In this document: piece by piece, positions 8,983 to 17,695 of the stretch
Layout of the letters: the number at the start of each line of letters is the position of its first letter
Position numbering within the stretch: position 1 is the first letter of the stretch
NCBI GenBank assembly: GCA_003221515.1
Contig: QHSI01000099.1
Location: 1 to 60,262, forward strand
Length of the DNA: 60,262 nucleotides
Source: Candidatus Rokuibacteriota bacterium
GTDB lineage: Bacteria > Methylomirabilota > Methylomirabilia > Rokubacteriales > CSP1-6
Direction: 5' to 3'
The notes under the pieces: model-generated
What the model was told of the DNA's origin: nothing
Database searches by the model: none
What the model saw: the letters and a program-made list of their open reading frames with translations, nothing else
Made by a program: the position numbers and the translations under genes

Positions 8983-10208
8983 AGCCGCGTCTTGATCCGC
9001 TCGATCGCCTCGGCGGTCTGCTCCTTCGAGCCGAACGCCGTCAGGCGGAAGTAGCCCTCGCCGCTCGGCCCGAAGCCGGAGCCGGGCGCCCCGACCACGT
9101 GGGCCTCGGCGAGGATCCGGTCGAAGAAATCCCAGGACGAGACCCCGCGCGGCGTGCGGGCCCAGATGTAGGGCGCGTTGCGCCCGCCGTAGACGGTGAG
9201 CCCGGCCGCGGCGAGCCCGGCGCCGATGATCCGGGCGTTCTCCATGTAGATGTCGATCAGCGCGCGCACCTGCTTCTGGCCGTCGGGCGTGTAGACGGCG
9301 GCGGCCGCCTTCTGGATGATGTAGGGCGGCCCGTTGGACTTCATCGCCACGCGGCGCGTCCACAGGGCGTTGAGGCTCGTCGTCTTGCCGTCGGCGCCGC
9401 GCCCACGCATCTCCTTGGGGACGACGGTGTAGGCCAGCCGCATCCCGGTGAAGCCCGCGTTCTTGGAGAAGCTCCGGCACTCGATCGCCACCTCGCGCGC
9501 CCCCTCGATCTCGTAGATCGAGTGCGGGACCGCGGCGTCGACGATATAGGCCTCGTACGCCGCGTCGTACAGGATGACGGCGTCCTCGGCGCGGGCGTAG
9601 TCGACCCAGCGCTTGAGCGCCTCGCGGGTCACCACCGCGCCGGTCGGGTTGTTCGGGAAGCAGAGGTAGATCAGGTCAACGTGGCGATCGGGCAGCGAGG
9701 GCTGGAACTCGTTCTCCGCGGTGCAGGGCAGGTACACGACGCCGGCGTAGCGGCCGCTCTCGTCGGCCGCCCCGGTGCGCCCGGCCACCACGTTGCTGTC
9801 GGCGTACACCGGATAGACCGGATCCATCAACGCGACCACGCAGTCCTGCGCGAATATCTCCTGGAGGTTCGCGCTGTCGCTCTTGCCCCCGTCGCTGACG
9901 AAGATCTCGTCGACGCCGAGCTTGACGCCGCGCACGCCGAAGTCGTGCGCGGCGATCTCGGAGCGCAGGAACTCGTAGCCGACGTAGGGGCCGTAGCCCT
10001 TGAACGTCTCGCGGCGGGCCATGTCGTCGGTGGCCTCGTGCAGCGCGCGGATCACCGCCGGCGGCAGCGGCTGGGTGACGTCGCCGACCCCGAGGTCGAT
10101 CAGCCGCACGTCCCGGTGCGCGTCCGCGAACACCTTCGTCCGTCGCCGAATCTCCGCGAACAGATAGCTCTGCCGGAGATTGAGGTAGTACTCGTTGAAC
10201 CTGGGCAC
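8979..10208 (-). CDS. dapL: LL-diaminopimelate aminotransferase
   Basis: This 409-residue fold-type I PLP aminotransferase converts tetrahydrodipicolinate to LL-2,6-diaminopimelate in one step, for lysine and peptidoglycan synthesis. Diagnostic features are the N terminus [17 protein letters not shown], the [18 protein letters not shown] segment, [22 protein letters not shown], and the PLP lysine in [12 protein letters not shown]. Length fits the family. The chosen GTG start at 10208 has a GAGGAG ribosome site 6 bases upstream, while the frame stays open further upstream inside the neighbouring gene. The gene's TAG stop shares four bases (CTAG) with the stop of the convergent chemosensory operon. 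DapL is typical of chlamydiae, plants, some deltaproteobacteria and candidate phyla, and supports a non-model organism. Confidence 0.93.
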   Translation of the reverse strand: MPRFNEYYLNLRQSYLFAEIRRRTKVFADAHRDVRLIDLGVGDVTQPLPPAVIRALHEATDDMARRETFKGYGPYVGYEFLRSEIAAHDFGVRGVKLGVDEIFVSDGGKSDSANLQEIFAQDCVVALMDPVYPVYADSNVVAGRTGAADESGRYAGVVYLPCTAENEFQPSLPDRHVDLIYLCFPNNPTGAVVTREALKRWVDYARAEDAVILYDAAYEAYIVDAAVPHSIYEIEGAREVAIECRSFSKNAGFTGMRLAYTVVPKEMRGRGADGKTTSLNALWTRRVAMKSNGPPYIIQKAAAAVYTPDGQKQVRALIDIYMENARIIGAGLAAAGLTVYGGRNAPYIWARTPRGVSSWDFFDRILAEAHVVGAPGSGFGPSGEGYFRLTAFGSKEQTAEAIERIKTRL

Positions 10209-10225
10209 GGCGCTCTCCTCGTCCG

Positions 10226-11782
10226 CTACGGCTTCTTCAGCCGCATGTCCTCGTACGGCGACGTGAAGTAGAGCTGCGAGCTCAGCCCGACGCCCGGCTC
10301 TTCGACGCGCGGTCCGATCCCGTGCAGCGTCGCCGGCTCGAAAATGCCGCCGTACATGACGCGGTCGTACATCAGCCGCTGGATCTGGTGCAGCAGCACC
10401 TCGCGCTTCTTGTGGTCGCGCTCCTGCCCCTGCTGCCGGAACAGGTCGTCGATGTCGGGATAGCCGCCAGTGGCGAATGGCGCGGTGCTGATCACGAACG
10501 ACTCGATCCGCGACGCGGCGTTGCCCGGCGCCGCGGTGACCGTCACCAGCAGGCCCGACAGCTTCTTCGTCCGCCACGCCTCCATGAACGTCGCGCGCTC
10601 CATGCCGCGGATGCGGGTGCGAATGCCGACCGCGGCGAGATAGTTCGCGGCACCCTCGCCCATCGTGATGAACGGCGGGAGCGGCGTGAGGTCGCCGGCG
10701 TCGAAGCCGTTCGGGTAGCCGGCTTCCGCCAGGAGGCGCTTGGCGTGCGTGGGGTCGTAGGGATAGGGCTCGAGGCGCAGCGCGAAGTCCATGACGCTCG
10801 GGATGATCGATCCGGTCAGCCGCGAGTACCCGAGCCGCTCGGCCTCGTTGAGCCCCTGCTTGTCGATCGCCGTCGTCGCGGCCAGCCGCACCCGGCGATC
10901 GTGCCACGGCGATTTGGGATTCCACTGATCGGGAAAGTCGAGCCACCACGCCGCCGGCGAGATCACGCGGGCCAGCCGGAGCTTCGGATCCGCCTTGATC
11001 GTGGCCGCTTCGACGCCGACCATCAGGTAGCCGATGTCCGCCTCGCCGGTCTTCAACATCGCGAGCCGCGTCGTGCGATCGGGGACGCCCTTGAACACCA
11101 GGGTCTTGATCGTCGGCTTCTTGCGCCAGTACTGCTCGTTGGCCTCGAGCACGAGCTCGAGCCCCGGGCTCTGCCGCACGAACCGATAGGGTCCGAGGCC
11201 CACGGGCTGGCGCTTGAAGCCGTCCTCGCCGACTTTCTCGAGGTATTTCTTGGAGACGACCCAGGCGGCGCCGGTGGCGGGGCTGGCGTAGAACACCAGG
11301 AAGTCCGGCCACGGCTTGTCGAGCACGAAGCGGATCCGGTACGGATCGGGGATCTCGATCGCCTTCACCCGATCGTGCAGGAGCTTCGCCGACGCGCCTT
11401 TGTAACGCACGAAGCTGAACTTCACGTCCTCGGCGGTGAACGGATCGCCGTTGTGGAATTTGAGCCCCTGGCGCAGCTTGAACTCCCAGGTGAGCCCGTC
11501 CGCGCTCTCCTTCCATGACTCGGCCAGGCACGGCGCCATGTCGTTGCCGGGCAGCGGCTTGATCAACGCGTCGTGCATCGCGTAGAGGAAGGCGAAGGGC
11601 GTGCCGATCCCGGGCGTCTCGGCGGGATCCAGGAACGTGGGGGCGATGGACGCATCGAAGGCGATCGTCAGCTGCCCTTCCGGCTGGCCTTGCGCGCCGG
11701 CCGTTCCCCTCAGCATCGCCGCGACGGCGAGAGAGGCGAGCGCGATCACCCTCGCGAGCTCGCGCACAGCGGGTCTCCTCAT
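10226..11782 (-). CDS. ABC transporter substrate-binding protein, peptide/nickel family 5
   Basis: This 518-residue SBP_bac_5 protein begins at the ATG that overlaps the upstream glycosylase stop (ATGA, 11779-11782). Residues 1-31 form a signal peptide ([20 protein letters not shown]). The mature part has the family landmarks: an early LDPAETPG stretch, [20 protein letters not shown], and [20 protein letters not shown]. It is expected to capture oligopeptides or other organic ligands in the periplasm. No permease or ATPase gene is adjacent, so it must serve a transporter encoded elsewhere. It is only distantly similar to the three solute-binding proteins at 27029-32033. Coupling to dapL 17 bases downstream and to a DNA glycosylase upstream looks like simple gene packing. 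Confidence 0.92.
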   Translation of the reverse strand: MRRPAVRELARVIALASLAVAAMLRGTAGAQGQPEGQLTIAFDASIAPTFLDPAETPGIGTPFAFLYAMHDALIKPLPGNDMAPCLAESWKESADGLTWEFKLRQGLKFHNGDPFTAEDVKFSFVRYKGASAKLLHDRVKAIEIPDPYRIRFVLDKPWPDFLVFYASPATGAAWVVSKKYLEKVGEDGFKRQPVGLGPYRFVRQSPGLELVLEANEQYWRKKPTIKTLVFKGVPDRTTRLAMLKTGEADIGYLMVGVEAATIKADPKLRLARVISPAAWWLDFPDQWNPKSPWHDRRVRLAATTAIDKQGLNEAERLGYSRLTGSIIPSVMDFALRLEPYPYDPTHAKRLLAEAGYPNGFDAGDLTPLPPFITMGEGAANYLAAVGIRTRIRGMERATFMEAWRTKKLSGLLVTVTAAPGNAASRIESFVISTAPFATGGYPDIDDLFRQQGQERDHKKREVLLHQIQRLMYDRVMYGGIFEPATLHGIGPRVEEPGVGLSSQLYFTSPYEDMRLKKP

Positions 11783-12393
11783 TTTTTTCGGGCGTCGTTC
11801 GCCGCGCGCCACAAATACCAGGCGGCCGTCGAGCGGTGGGGCTTCCAGCGCTCGCCGTAGGCGCGCAGGATCTTCGGCGACGGACGGAGGCGTCGCCCGT
11901 AGGCGACCCGATAGCCTTCACGCACGCCGAAATCGTCGACGGGCAGCACGTCGGGCCGCCCGAGGGTGAAGATCAGCAGCATCTCGACGGTCCAGCGGCC
12001 GACGCCGTAGATCGGCGTCAACCGCGCGATGATCTCCTCGTCACTCAGGCGCAGCGCGGCGCGCCGCGTGGGTACCGTGCCCTTGAGCGCGTGCCGCGCG
12101 ATGTCCTTGATCGCCTTCACCTTGCCCCGCGAGAACCCGGCCAGCCGCAGCCGGGCCGGACTCGCGGCGGCGACGGCGGCCGGCGACGGAAAGCGTCCGT
12201 TACCGAAGAGGCCCACGAAGCGGGTCAGGATCGTCTCGGCGGCGCGGCCGTTCAGCTGCTGGTGGGCGATGGCGCGAGTGAGCGCCTCGTACGGTGTCCA
12301 AGAGAGCGCTTCGAGACGGTAGACGCCGTGACGGCGGATCAGGCGACGCATCACGGGGTCACGCCCGAGATGGCGCCGCGCGCCCGCGGTCAC
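11779..12393 (-). CDS. DNA-3-methyladenine glycosylase II (AlkA-type HhH-GPD)
   Basis: This 204-residue protein has the helix-hairpin-helix GPD fold of base-excision repair glycosylases. The hairpin is at about 125-145 ([18 protein letters not shown]), and the catalytic aspartate should be Asp154 in LPVDDFG, by analogy with AlkA. The N-terminal half ([20 protein letters not shown]) is the substrate-binding helix set. It lacks the N-terminal TBP-like domain of E. coli AlkA, as in many short bacterial homologues, and has no iron-sulfur cysteines. It would excise alkylated purines from DNA. The start is GTG at 12393. The stop overlaps the following solute-binding protein gene. Confidence 0.9.
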   Translation of the reverse strand: MTAGARRHLGRDPVMRRLIRRHGVYRLEALSWTPYEALTRAIAHQQLNGRAAETILTRFVGLFGNGRFPSPAAVAAASPARLRLAGFSRGKVKAIKDIARHALKGTVPTRRAALRLSDEEIIARLTPIYGVGRWTVEMLLIFTLGRPDVLPVDDFGVREGYRVAYGRRLRPSPKILRAYGERWKPHRSTAAWYLWRAANDARKK

Positions 12394-12442
12394 GAGAATC
12401 GTGCCTCCATCGAACCCGGATACAGCGGCGGCGACGCCCGCG

Positions 12443-12637
12443 TCAAGCGTGAAGTTTCAGATGCCGCTCCCAGCGCACGCCGCAGCCGCCGCACACCATC
12501 CACGCCACCGCCCACGCCGCGTCGCGCTGCTCCGCCTCGACGATGGCGGCGGCGAGCGCGGCGCAGCCGCGGTGCTCGGCGAAGTACGCCTCGAAGCTAT
12601 CGACGAGGTCGGTGAGGACGTAGACGCGCTGTCTCAT
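12443..12637 (-). CDS. small hypothetical protein with CxxC-type motif, 64 residues
   Basis: A short gene starting at ATG 12637, which overlaps the stop of the preceding gene (ATGA, 12634-12637). It encodes 64 residues with a CGGCGVRW motif near the C terminus and two Trp residues in the preceding helix (WAVAWMVCGG). The cysteines could bind a metal or form a disulfide, but I cannot assign a family. Translational coupling to the upstream secreted protein gene is the main support that it is real. Confidence 0.5.
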   Translation of the reverse strand: MRQRVYVLTDLVDSFEAYFAEHRGCAALAAAIVEAEQRDAAWAVAWMVCGGCGVRWERHLKLHA

Positions 12638-13044
12638 GGCAGCTGCCGTTCGTTGACCGGCGGGCGCGTGCCGGCGGGGAAGTCGACGGTGCCACCCTCG
12701 CGGGTGCGACCGGTCAGCGGCGGCGTGTAGACCTCGTGGTCGCCGAGCCGCCGCTCCCAGTGCCCGGGCACGTAGACCGGACTGTCGGTGCCCGGAACCT
12801 GGACGAAGCGATCCGGAACCCACGTCGACTCGGGCGGCCGGACCACGGGCGGGCCCACCTGGGGCACCGGGCGCGTGGTCGCGTCGTGAAGCCGGTCGAA
12901 GATCGCGCCGCTCGGCGTGGTGCCGCCCGAGGGCGACTTCATCTCGCCCAACGCGAGCCCGGGCGCGCCGATCCCGGCTGCGACCACCGCGACCACGAAC
13001 GCCGTCGACCACCGCATGACCGTGCTCCCTTTCCGTTTCGTCAT
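12634..13044 (-). CDS. small secreted protein with a WVPDRFVQVPG...VPGHWERR motif
   Basis: The 136-residue frame begins at ATG 13044; an internal ATG at 13017 would give MRWSTAFVVAVVAAGIG, a cleaner signal peptide, and may be the true start. The mature part is Pro-rich and hydrophilic, with WVPDRFVQVPGTDSPVYVPG followed by HWERR. This recalls the short Trp/Pro/Gly-rich YXWXPGHW-type repeats of some secreted proteins. No enzymatic motif is seen and no specific function can be given. It is divergent from the HtrA operon, with about 130 bases between them. Confidence 0.6.
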   Translation of the reverse strand: MTKRKGSTVMRWSTAFVVAVVAAGIGAPGLALGEMKSPSGGTTPSGAIFDRLHDATTRPVPQVGPPVVRPPESTWVPDRFVQVPGTDSPVYVPGHWERRLGDHEVYTPPLTGRTREGGTVDFPAGTRPPVNERQLP

Positions 13045-13108
13045 CGTCTCATACCTAGCGATTCGACCATCGAGCGCGCGCCGTGACGGAGCGCTGACCC
13101 TGAGAGGA

Positions 13109-13137
13109 TTTTCATGGATCTCTCATCGGCGTCTCAT
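13109..13137 (+). promoter_or_regulatory. three 7-bp direct repeats at 11-bp period, PhoB/OmpR-like operator
   Basis: Heptamers TTTTCAT (13109-13115), CTCTCAT (13120-13126) and GTCTCAT (13131-13137) are separated by exactly 4 bases, the geometry of PhoB-type boxes (CTGTCAT repeated every 11 bp). A possible -10 element TACGCT at 13148-13153 starts 10 bases after the last repeat, and the htrA ribosome site follows at about 13161. The operon encodes an OmpR/PhoB-family regulator, so autoregulation through this site is plausible. Identification is by spacing and sequence only. Confidence 0.5.
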
Positions 13138-13174
13138 CTCCCCTCGCTACGCTGGTCGGTGAAAGGAGATCGCC

Positions 13175-14536
13175 ATGACGCTACGGAATGGAACGGCGGC
13201 GGGGCTGCTCGTCGCGCTGTCGTCGATCGCGATCGTGTTCGGGCCGGGACTCGGGAGGAGCGCCTCGCTATGGACCGACGGGCCGCTGGTCGCCCAGCCG
13301 GCCGTCGCGGCGGCGTCGCCGTGGGTGGCGCTGGCGCGCGCGCTCAAGCCCGCCGTCGTCAACGTCAGCACGACGCGCGTCGACGGCAACCTGCGCCGCC
13401 ACACCGAGAAGAGCCTCGGCTCGGGCTTCGTGATCAACCCGGACGGATTCATCGTCACCAACAACCACGTCGTTGACGGCGCCAAGGACATCCGGGTGAC
13501 GCTGGCCGACGGCCGCGAGCTGCCCGCCACGGTGCTGGGTCGCGATCCCCGGACGGATCTGGTGCTCCTGAAGGTCGACGCCAAGGGCCTCCCCGTCGTT
13601 CCCCTCGGCGACTCGGCGCGGCTCGAGGTGGGCGAATCCGTCATGGCGATCGGCAACCCGTACGGTCTCGAGCAGACCGTCACGACCGGCATCATCAGCG
13701 CCAAGGGACGCGTGATCGGTGAGGGCCCGTACGACGACTTCATCCAGACCGATGCGTCGATCAATCCGGGCAACAGCGGCGGGCCACTCATCAACGCGCG
13801 CGGCCAGGCGATCGGCATCAACGCCGCGATCGTGACGCAGAGCGGCGGCTCGGTGGGGATCGGCTTCGCGATCCCGATCAACCTCGCCAAGCCGGTGCTG
13901 ACCCAGCTCGCGGCCTCCGGCCACGTGGTGCGCGGCTATCTCGGCGTCACGGTCCAGCCGGTCACCGCGGACCTGGCGAAGAGCTTCAAGCTCGGCGCGC
14001 CGCGCGGCGCCCTGGTGAGCTCCGTGGCCGACGGCTCCCCGGCGCTGAAGGCCGGCCTGAAGCCGGGCGACGTCATCGTCGCCTACGACGGCCACACGAT
14101 CACGCGCTCCGACGAATTGCCGCGCCTCGTTGCCGAGACGCCGGTGAACCGTGCGGTCGGCGTCACCCTCGCCCGCGACGGCTCGACCGCGACGGTGACG
14201 ATCACCATCGGTCAGCTCGCTGACGCCGCCGAGCGAAGGGCCACGGCCGATGCCCGGCCCACGCTGGGCCTCGCGCTCCAAACGGTGACGCCCGAGCTGG
14301 CGAAGCGCCTGCACCTGCGCGCGCAGACCGGCGTGATCGTGCGCGGCGTCGAGGAGGACAGCCCCGCCGCGAACGCCGGCCTTCAACCGGGCGACGTGAT
14401 CGGCGAGATCGATCGCCAGCCGGTTGCGAACATCGACGAGCTCGAGCGGGCGATCATCCGCCGGGTGCCGGGCACGCCGACGCTCCTCCTGGTCCACCGT
14501 GACGACGGCGACCTCTACCTCACGATGGACTCGTGA
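13175..14536 (+). CDS. HtrA/DegP-family serine protease with two PDZ domains
   Basis: This 453-residue protein has an N-terminal signal or anchor segment (residues 8-24), a trypsin-like domain with catalytic triad His98 (IVTNNHVVD), Asp128 (RTDLVLLK) and Ser201 (NPGNSGGPL), then two PDZ domains at about 245-335 (GYLGVTVQPV) and 360-450 (LGLALQTVTPELA; NAGLQPGDVI). It acts in the periplasm on misfolded envelope proteins. The start is supported by a strong AAAGGAG ribosome site. It opens an operon that includes a two-component system, a common arrangement for envelope-stress control. Three 11-bp-phased repeats upstream may be the response regulator's site. Confidence 0.95.
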   Translation: MTLRNGTAAGLLVALSSIAIVFGPGLGRSASLWTDGPLVAQPAVAAASPWVALARALKPAVVNVSTTRVDGNLRRHTEKSLGSGFVINPDGFIVTNNHVVDGAKDIRVTLADGRELPATVLGRDPRTDLVLLKVDAKGLPVVPLGDSARLEVGESVMAIGNPYGLEQTVTTGIISAKGRVIGEGPYDDFIQTDASINPGNSGGPLINARGQAIGINAAIVTQSGGSVGIGFAIPINLAKPVLTQLAASGHVVRGYLGVTVQPVTADLAKSFKLGAPRGALVSSVADGSPALKAGLKPGDVIVAYDGHTITRSDELPRLVAETPVNRAVGVTLARDGSTATVTITIGQLADAAERRATADARPTLGLALQTVTPELAKRLHLRAQTGVIVRGVEEDSPAANAGLQPGDVIGEIDRQPVANIDELERAIIRRVPGTPTLLLVHRDDGDLYLTMDS

Positions 14537-14982
14537 TGGTCTTCCAGTGGCAGCCGCTCACGCACGACGTGGGGCTCGAGGCCGGCGGCGCCGCGCCGGC
14601 CATCGGGGTCGCCCGCTGGTACCGCGACATGACGACCTGCTGGATGTCGGCCGAGCCACTCCGGCGCCGGTGTCTCGTCCTTCGCGTCCACCGCTGGATT
14701 GCCGATCGCGTGCTGATCCCGATGGCGCGGGGCGAGGAGCCCGCGGTCGCGGACCTCGACGCCGACGGCGTGCTGGCCCTGACGCTGATCAGCATGGTCC
14801 CGCCGCGGCGGCTCGGCGCGTGGCACCCCTGGATCGTCCTCACGCTCGCCGATCTCCGGCTAGCGCTCGCGCAGCCGCCGACGGTTCGCGACGAGGCGTG
14901 GGCGCGCCACTTGTTCCTCATTCCCTACAGCATTCCGCTGCGACGAGACGTCACGCGGATGGAAGGAGACACACATGCGTAA
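14536..14982 (+). CDS. hypothetical protein, 148 residues
   Basis: Starts at an ATG overlapping the htrA stop (TGATG, 14534-14538); a GTG one codon earlier is an alternative. The product is soluble-looking and Trp/Arg-rich (LAWHPWIVLTLADLRLALA-like stretch near 120, preceded by RLGAWHPW), with no signal peptide or membrane helix that I can identify. I do not recognise a family. Its end overlaps the next gene by 8 bases and it sits inside the protease/two-component operon, so a role in the same envelope response is the best contextual guess. Confidence 0.6.
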   Translation: MVFQWQPLTHDVGLEAGGAAPAIGVARWYRDMTTCWMSAEPLRRRCLVLRVHRWIADRVLIPMARGEEPAVADLDADGVLALTLISMVPPRRLGAWHPWIVLTLADLRLALAQPPTVRDEAWARHLFLIPYSIPLRRDVTRMEGDTHA

Positions 14983-15316
14983 CCATCGAGTCGTTCTGAC
15001 CACGCTGGCGCTCGGGATGGCGGTCTGGGTAGGCCAGGCCGCGGCCGACGGACCCGGTGACACCTACGGCGCCCAGAAGCTGGGCACCGTGCGGTTCCTG
15101 GATCGTGCGATGAACCTGCTGCAGCTCGACGACGGCACCGAGCTGCGCACCACGGACTCGCGGCTGCTCCGCAACCTTCGCGAGGGCATGAGGGTCAAGG
15201 TCGACTTCACTCACGACGGAGAGCGGAACGAGCTCAACAGCATCGAGGCCATCGGCGCCGGCGCCACCGTGGGCGCCACCCCGACGACGGTCGGCGGTAT
15301 CTCGAACCACAGCTGA
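14975..15316 (+). CDS. small secreted DUF1344-like protein
   Basis: This 113-residue protein has a signal peptide (LTTLALGMAVWVGQAAA) and a single small beta domain with LGTVRFLDRAMNLLQLDDGT and LREGMRVKVDF. That pattern is seen in DUF1344-type periplasmic proteins, which carry a short 'link between value and time' beta fold of unknown role. The start is preceded by GGAAGGAGAC and overlaps the previous gene's stop region. It has no catalytic residues that I can see. Membership in the HtrA/two-component operon suggests that it is a periplasmic accessory or a target of the stress response. Confidence 0.65.
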   Translation: MRNHRVVLTTLALGMAVWVGQAAADGPGDTYGAQKLGTVRFLDRAMNLLQLDDGTELRTTDSRLLRNLREGMRVKVDFTHDGERNELNSIEAIGAGATVGATPTTVGGISNHS

Positions 15317-15345
15317 GCGCGCGGCTACCAACACAGGAGAGCGCC

Positions 15346-15423
15346 ATGGTCGAGTGGTCGACCGAGCTCGAAGATGAGATCCTGCGCATGTGCCTCATGG
15401 AGCTCACCGAGCAGCCGGTCTGA
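15346..15423 (+). CDS. 25-residue ORF coupled to the response regulator
   Basis: A very short frame with its own ribosome site (CAGGAGAGCGCC) before ATG 15346. The peptide begins MVEWSTELEDEILRMCL and ends in TEQPV. Its TGA overlaps the ATG of the response regulator (TGATG, 15421-15425). It may be a real acidic micropeptide or a translational-coupling leader that sets regulator expression. The ribosome site and exact coupling are visible; function is unknown. Confidence 0.45.
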   Translation: MVEWSTELEDEILRMCLMELTEQPV

Positions 15424-16103
15424 TGCGCATCCTCGTGGTCGAGGACGAACGAAAGGTCGCGGGCTTCATCCGCCAGGGGTTGGCGGAGGAGGGCTACGCC
15501 GTCGAGGTCGCGTCCGACGGCGCCACCGCGCTCGACCTGCTCGTCGACGGCCCGCCGCCGGACCTGGTGGTGCTGGATCTCATGCTGCCGCGGCTCGACG
15601 GCTTCTCCCTGTTGAAGGCCGCGCGCAGCCGCGCCGTCCCGACGCCGGTCCTGGTGGTGACGGCCCGGGACGGCGTCGCCGACAAGGTGCGGGGCCTCGA
15701 CCTCGGCGCCGACGACTACCTGACGAAGCCGTTCTCGTTCGACGAGTTCCTCGCGCGCGTCCGCGCGCTGCTGCGGAGGAGCGCCGAGCGGCGCGAGCCG
15801 GTGCTGCGCGCGGGCGACCTCACCCTCGACCCGGCCACGCGCGAGGTGATCCGCGCCGGCCGCCGGATCGCGCTCACGGCTCGGGAGTACGCGCTCCTGG
15901 AGTACTTCCTGCGCAGCCGCGGCCGGGTCCTCACGCGGCCGGTGCTGGCCGAGCACGTCTGGGGCCTCGACTTCGACCCGGAGAGCAACATCATCGACGT
16001 CTACGTCGGCTACCTGCGCCGGAAGATCGACACCGCCGGCGAACGCCGGCTGCTCCACACCGTGCGCGGCGCCGGGTACGCGCTGAGGGCCGACGACCAG
16101 TGA
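15423..16103 (+). CDS. OmpR/PhoB-family response regulator
   Basis: A 226-residue DNA-binding regulator. The receiver (1-118) has the acidic patch at VVEDER, phospho-acceptor Asp52 (LVVLDLMLPRLDG) and Lys102 (YLTKPFSFDE). The winged-helix output domain spans about 128-223 (ALTAREYALLEYFLRSRGRV, then VDVYVGYLRRKI-type recognition helix and HTVRGAGYAL). The start is the ATG overlapping a 25-codon upstream ORF. It is the cognate partner of the kinase that follows with a TGATG overlap. It may control its own operon, because PhoB-like direct repeats lie upstream of htrA at 13109-13137. Confidence 0.95.
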   Translation: MRILVVEDERKVAGFIRQGLAEEGYAVEVASDGATALDLLVDGPPPDLVVLDLMLPRLDGFSLLKAARSRAVPTPVLVVTARDGVADKVRGLDLGADDYLTKPFSFDEFLARVRALLRRSAERREPVLRAGDLTLDPATREVIRAGRRIALTAREYALLEYFLRSRGRVLTRPVLAEHVWGLDFDPESNIIDVYVGYLRRKIDTAGERRLLHTVRGAGYALRADDQ

Positions 16104-17491
16104 TGCGATGGCGCGCGCCCGCGTCGATCCACACACGGCTGACGCTCTGGTACACGAGCGTGCTGCTGATCACCCTCCTGGTGACCAGCGGCTTCTCCTA
16201 CTGGCTCTTGACCCTGGCGCTGGCCCAGGACGTCGACCGCGCGCTCCTCGGCCTCGCCGAGGTCATCCGAGAGGCCGTGGCCGCCGACCGCGCCCCGGAA
16301 ACCGCCGAGGCGATCGCCGACTCCGAGTTTCGCGATCAGTTCGTGCAGGTCGTCGACGCCGGCGGCGCGCCGGCCTACCTCTCGCGGGGTCTGAAAGGTC
16401 AAACGTTGCCGCTCTCCGCGGCGGCGCGCGAGGGCGCCAGACGCGGCCGGCCGACGCTCGAGACGGTGCAGGTGGGCCGCCGGCATCTTCGTCTCGTGAC
16501 GCTCCCGGTGCTGCGCGACGGACGGCCATCGCAGCTCGTTCAGGTCGGGGTGTCGCTCTCGCGCAGTCATCGCGCGCTCGCGCGGTACGCCGAGACGCTG
16601 GTGATTCTGGTTCCGCTCGGGCTCGCGCTGGCCGCCCTGGGCGGCGCGCTCGTGGCCCGCAAGGCGCTGAAGCCGGTCGACGAGATGTCGCGCACCGCCC
16701 GGCGCATCACCGCCGAGCACCTCGCCCGCCGCCTGGAGCTTCGCGGAACCGGCGACGAGCTGGATCGGCTCGCCGAGACCCTGAACGAGATGCTGGCCCG
16801 GCTCGAGGGCGCCTTCGCGGAGATGCGGCGCTTTTCGGCGGACGCCGCCCACGAGCTGCGCACCCCGCTGACGGCGCTCAAGGGCGGGCTGGAGGTCGCG
16901 CTGCGCGCCGCGCGATCGCCTCGGGAATACCGAGAAGTCCTCGTCGCGAGGCTCGAGGAGGTCGACCGGCTCATCCAGCTGGCCGAGGATCTCCTGCTCG
17001 TCGGCCGCTCCGGGGCCGAGCCGGCGTCACGGTCGCCGGTCGATCTGGAGCAGATCGCCCTGGAGGCTCTCGACATCGGCGCGCAGCTCGCGCAGCCGCG
17101 CGGCGTCACCGTTCGCATGGAGGTCGGCGAGCCGGTGACGGTGCTCGGCGACGCGGCGGCGCTTCAGCGCGCGGTGCGCAACCTGGTGGAGAACGCGGTG
17201 AAGTTCACGCCGGCCGGGGGCCTCGTCGAGGTCAACGTCGACTCGAGGAACGCCAGCGGCGTGTTGAGCGTGCGGGACACGGGGCCCGGCATTCCGCCGG
17301 GCGACGTCGAGCGCGTGTTCGAGCCGTTCGTCCGGCTCGACGCCGCCCGCGATCGGGAAAGCGGCGGTGCGGGGCTCGGGCTCTCGATCGCCCGGTCGAT
17401 CGTGACCGCGCACGGCGGCACGCTGACCCTCGAGACGGCGCTCGGGCGCGGCTCCCGCTTCACCATTCACTTGCCGGCGGCGACGGGATAG
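16103..17491 (+). CDS. membrane sensor histidine kinase, partner of the OmpR-type regulator
   Basis: The 462-residue kinase has membrane helices at 13-40 and 163-186 flanking a periplasmic sensor of about 120 residues, and a HAMP domain at 187-240. The HisKA domain has phospho-acceptor His250 in FSADAAHELRTPLTALKGG. The ATPase domain carries NLVENAVKFTP, VRDTGPGIPP and GGAGLGLSIARSIV. Its start overlaps the regulator's stop. Co-transcription with an HtrA protease and small periplasmic proteins suggests that it monitors the cell envelope, comparable in logic, not sequence, to CpxA or CssS. The sensed signal cannot be read from the sequence. Confidence 0.95.
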   Translation: MRWRAPASIHTRLTLWYTSVLLITLLVTSGFSYWLLTLALAQDVDRALLGLAEVIREAVAADRAPETAEAIADSEFRDQFVQVVDAGGAPAYLSRGLKGQTLPLSAAAREGARRGRPTLETVQVGRRHLRLVTLPVLRDGRPSQLVQVGVSLSRSHRALARYAETLVILVPLGLALAALGGALVARKALKPVDEMSRTARRITAEHLARRLELRGTGDELDRLAETLNEMLARLEGAFAEMRRFSADAAHELRTPLTALKGGLEVALRAARSPREYREVLVARLEEVDRLIQLAEDLLLVGRSGAEPASRSPVDLEQIALEALDIGAQLAQPRGVTVRMEVGEPVTVLGDAAALQRAVRNLVENAVKFTPAGGLVEVNVDSRNASGVLSVRDTGPGIPPGDVERVFEPFVRLDAARDRESGGAGLGLSIARSIVTAHGGTLTLETALGRGSRFTIHLPAATG

Positions 17492-17495
17492 CGTC

Positions 17496-17687
17496 GTGGA
17501 CCTTCTGATCGGGGTCGTCACCGCGCTGCTGGGGCTCGGCTTCATCGCCGCGCCGTGGGTGCTGAGGGTCACGAGCAACTCCATCGCGTCGACGACGGTC
17601 GTCGCCGGCGGCGTCATCGTCACCCTGCTGGGCCTGCAGCTGGCCCGCCGGGCCCCGCGCACGCCGCGGGGCAATCGGCGCCGCTGA
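17496..17687 (+). CDS. small two-helix membrane protein, 63 residues
   Basis: Begins at GTG 17496, four bases after the kinase stop. Two hydrophobic helices (LIGVVTALLGLGFIAAPWVL and STTVVAGGVIVTLLGLQLA) are joined by a short polar loop and followed by an Arg-rich tail. This layout resembles small SPW-repeat-like membrane proteins, a weak match. It is the last gene of the HtrA operon and could act on the kinase or protease at the membrane. Function unknown. Confidence 0.6.
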   Translation: MDLLIGVVTALLGLGFIAAPWVLRVTSNSIASTTVVAGGVIVTLLGLQLARRAPRTPRGNRRR

Positions 17688-17695
17688 GCCCGTTC

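Noticed and set aside
8502-10271. Plus-strand frame across dapL
   Set aside because: No recognisable domain and it overlaps the end of one real gene and all of dapL on the other strand.
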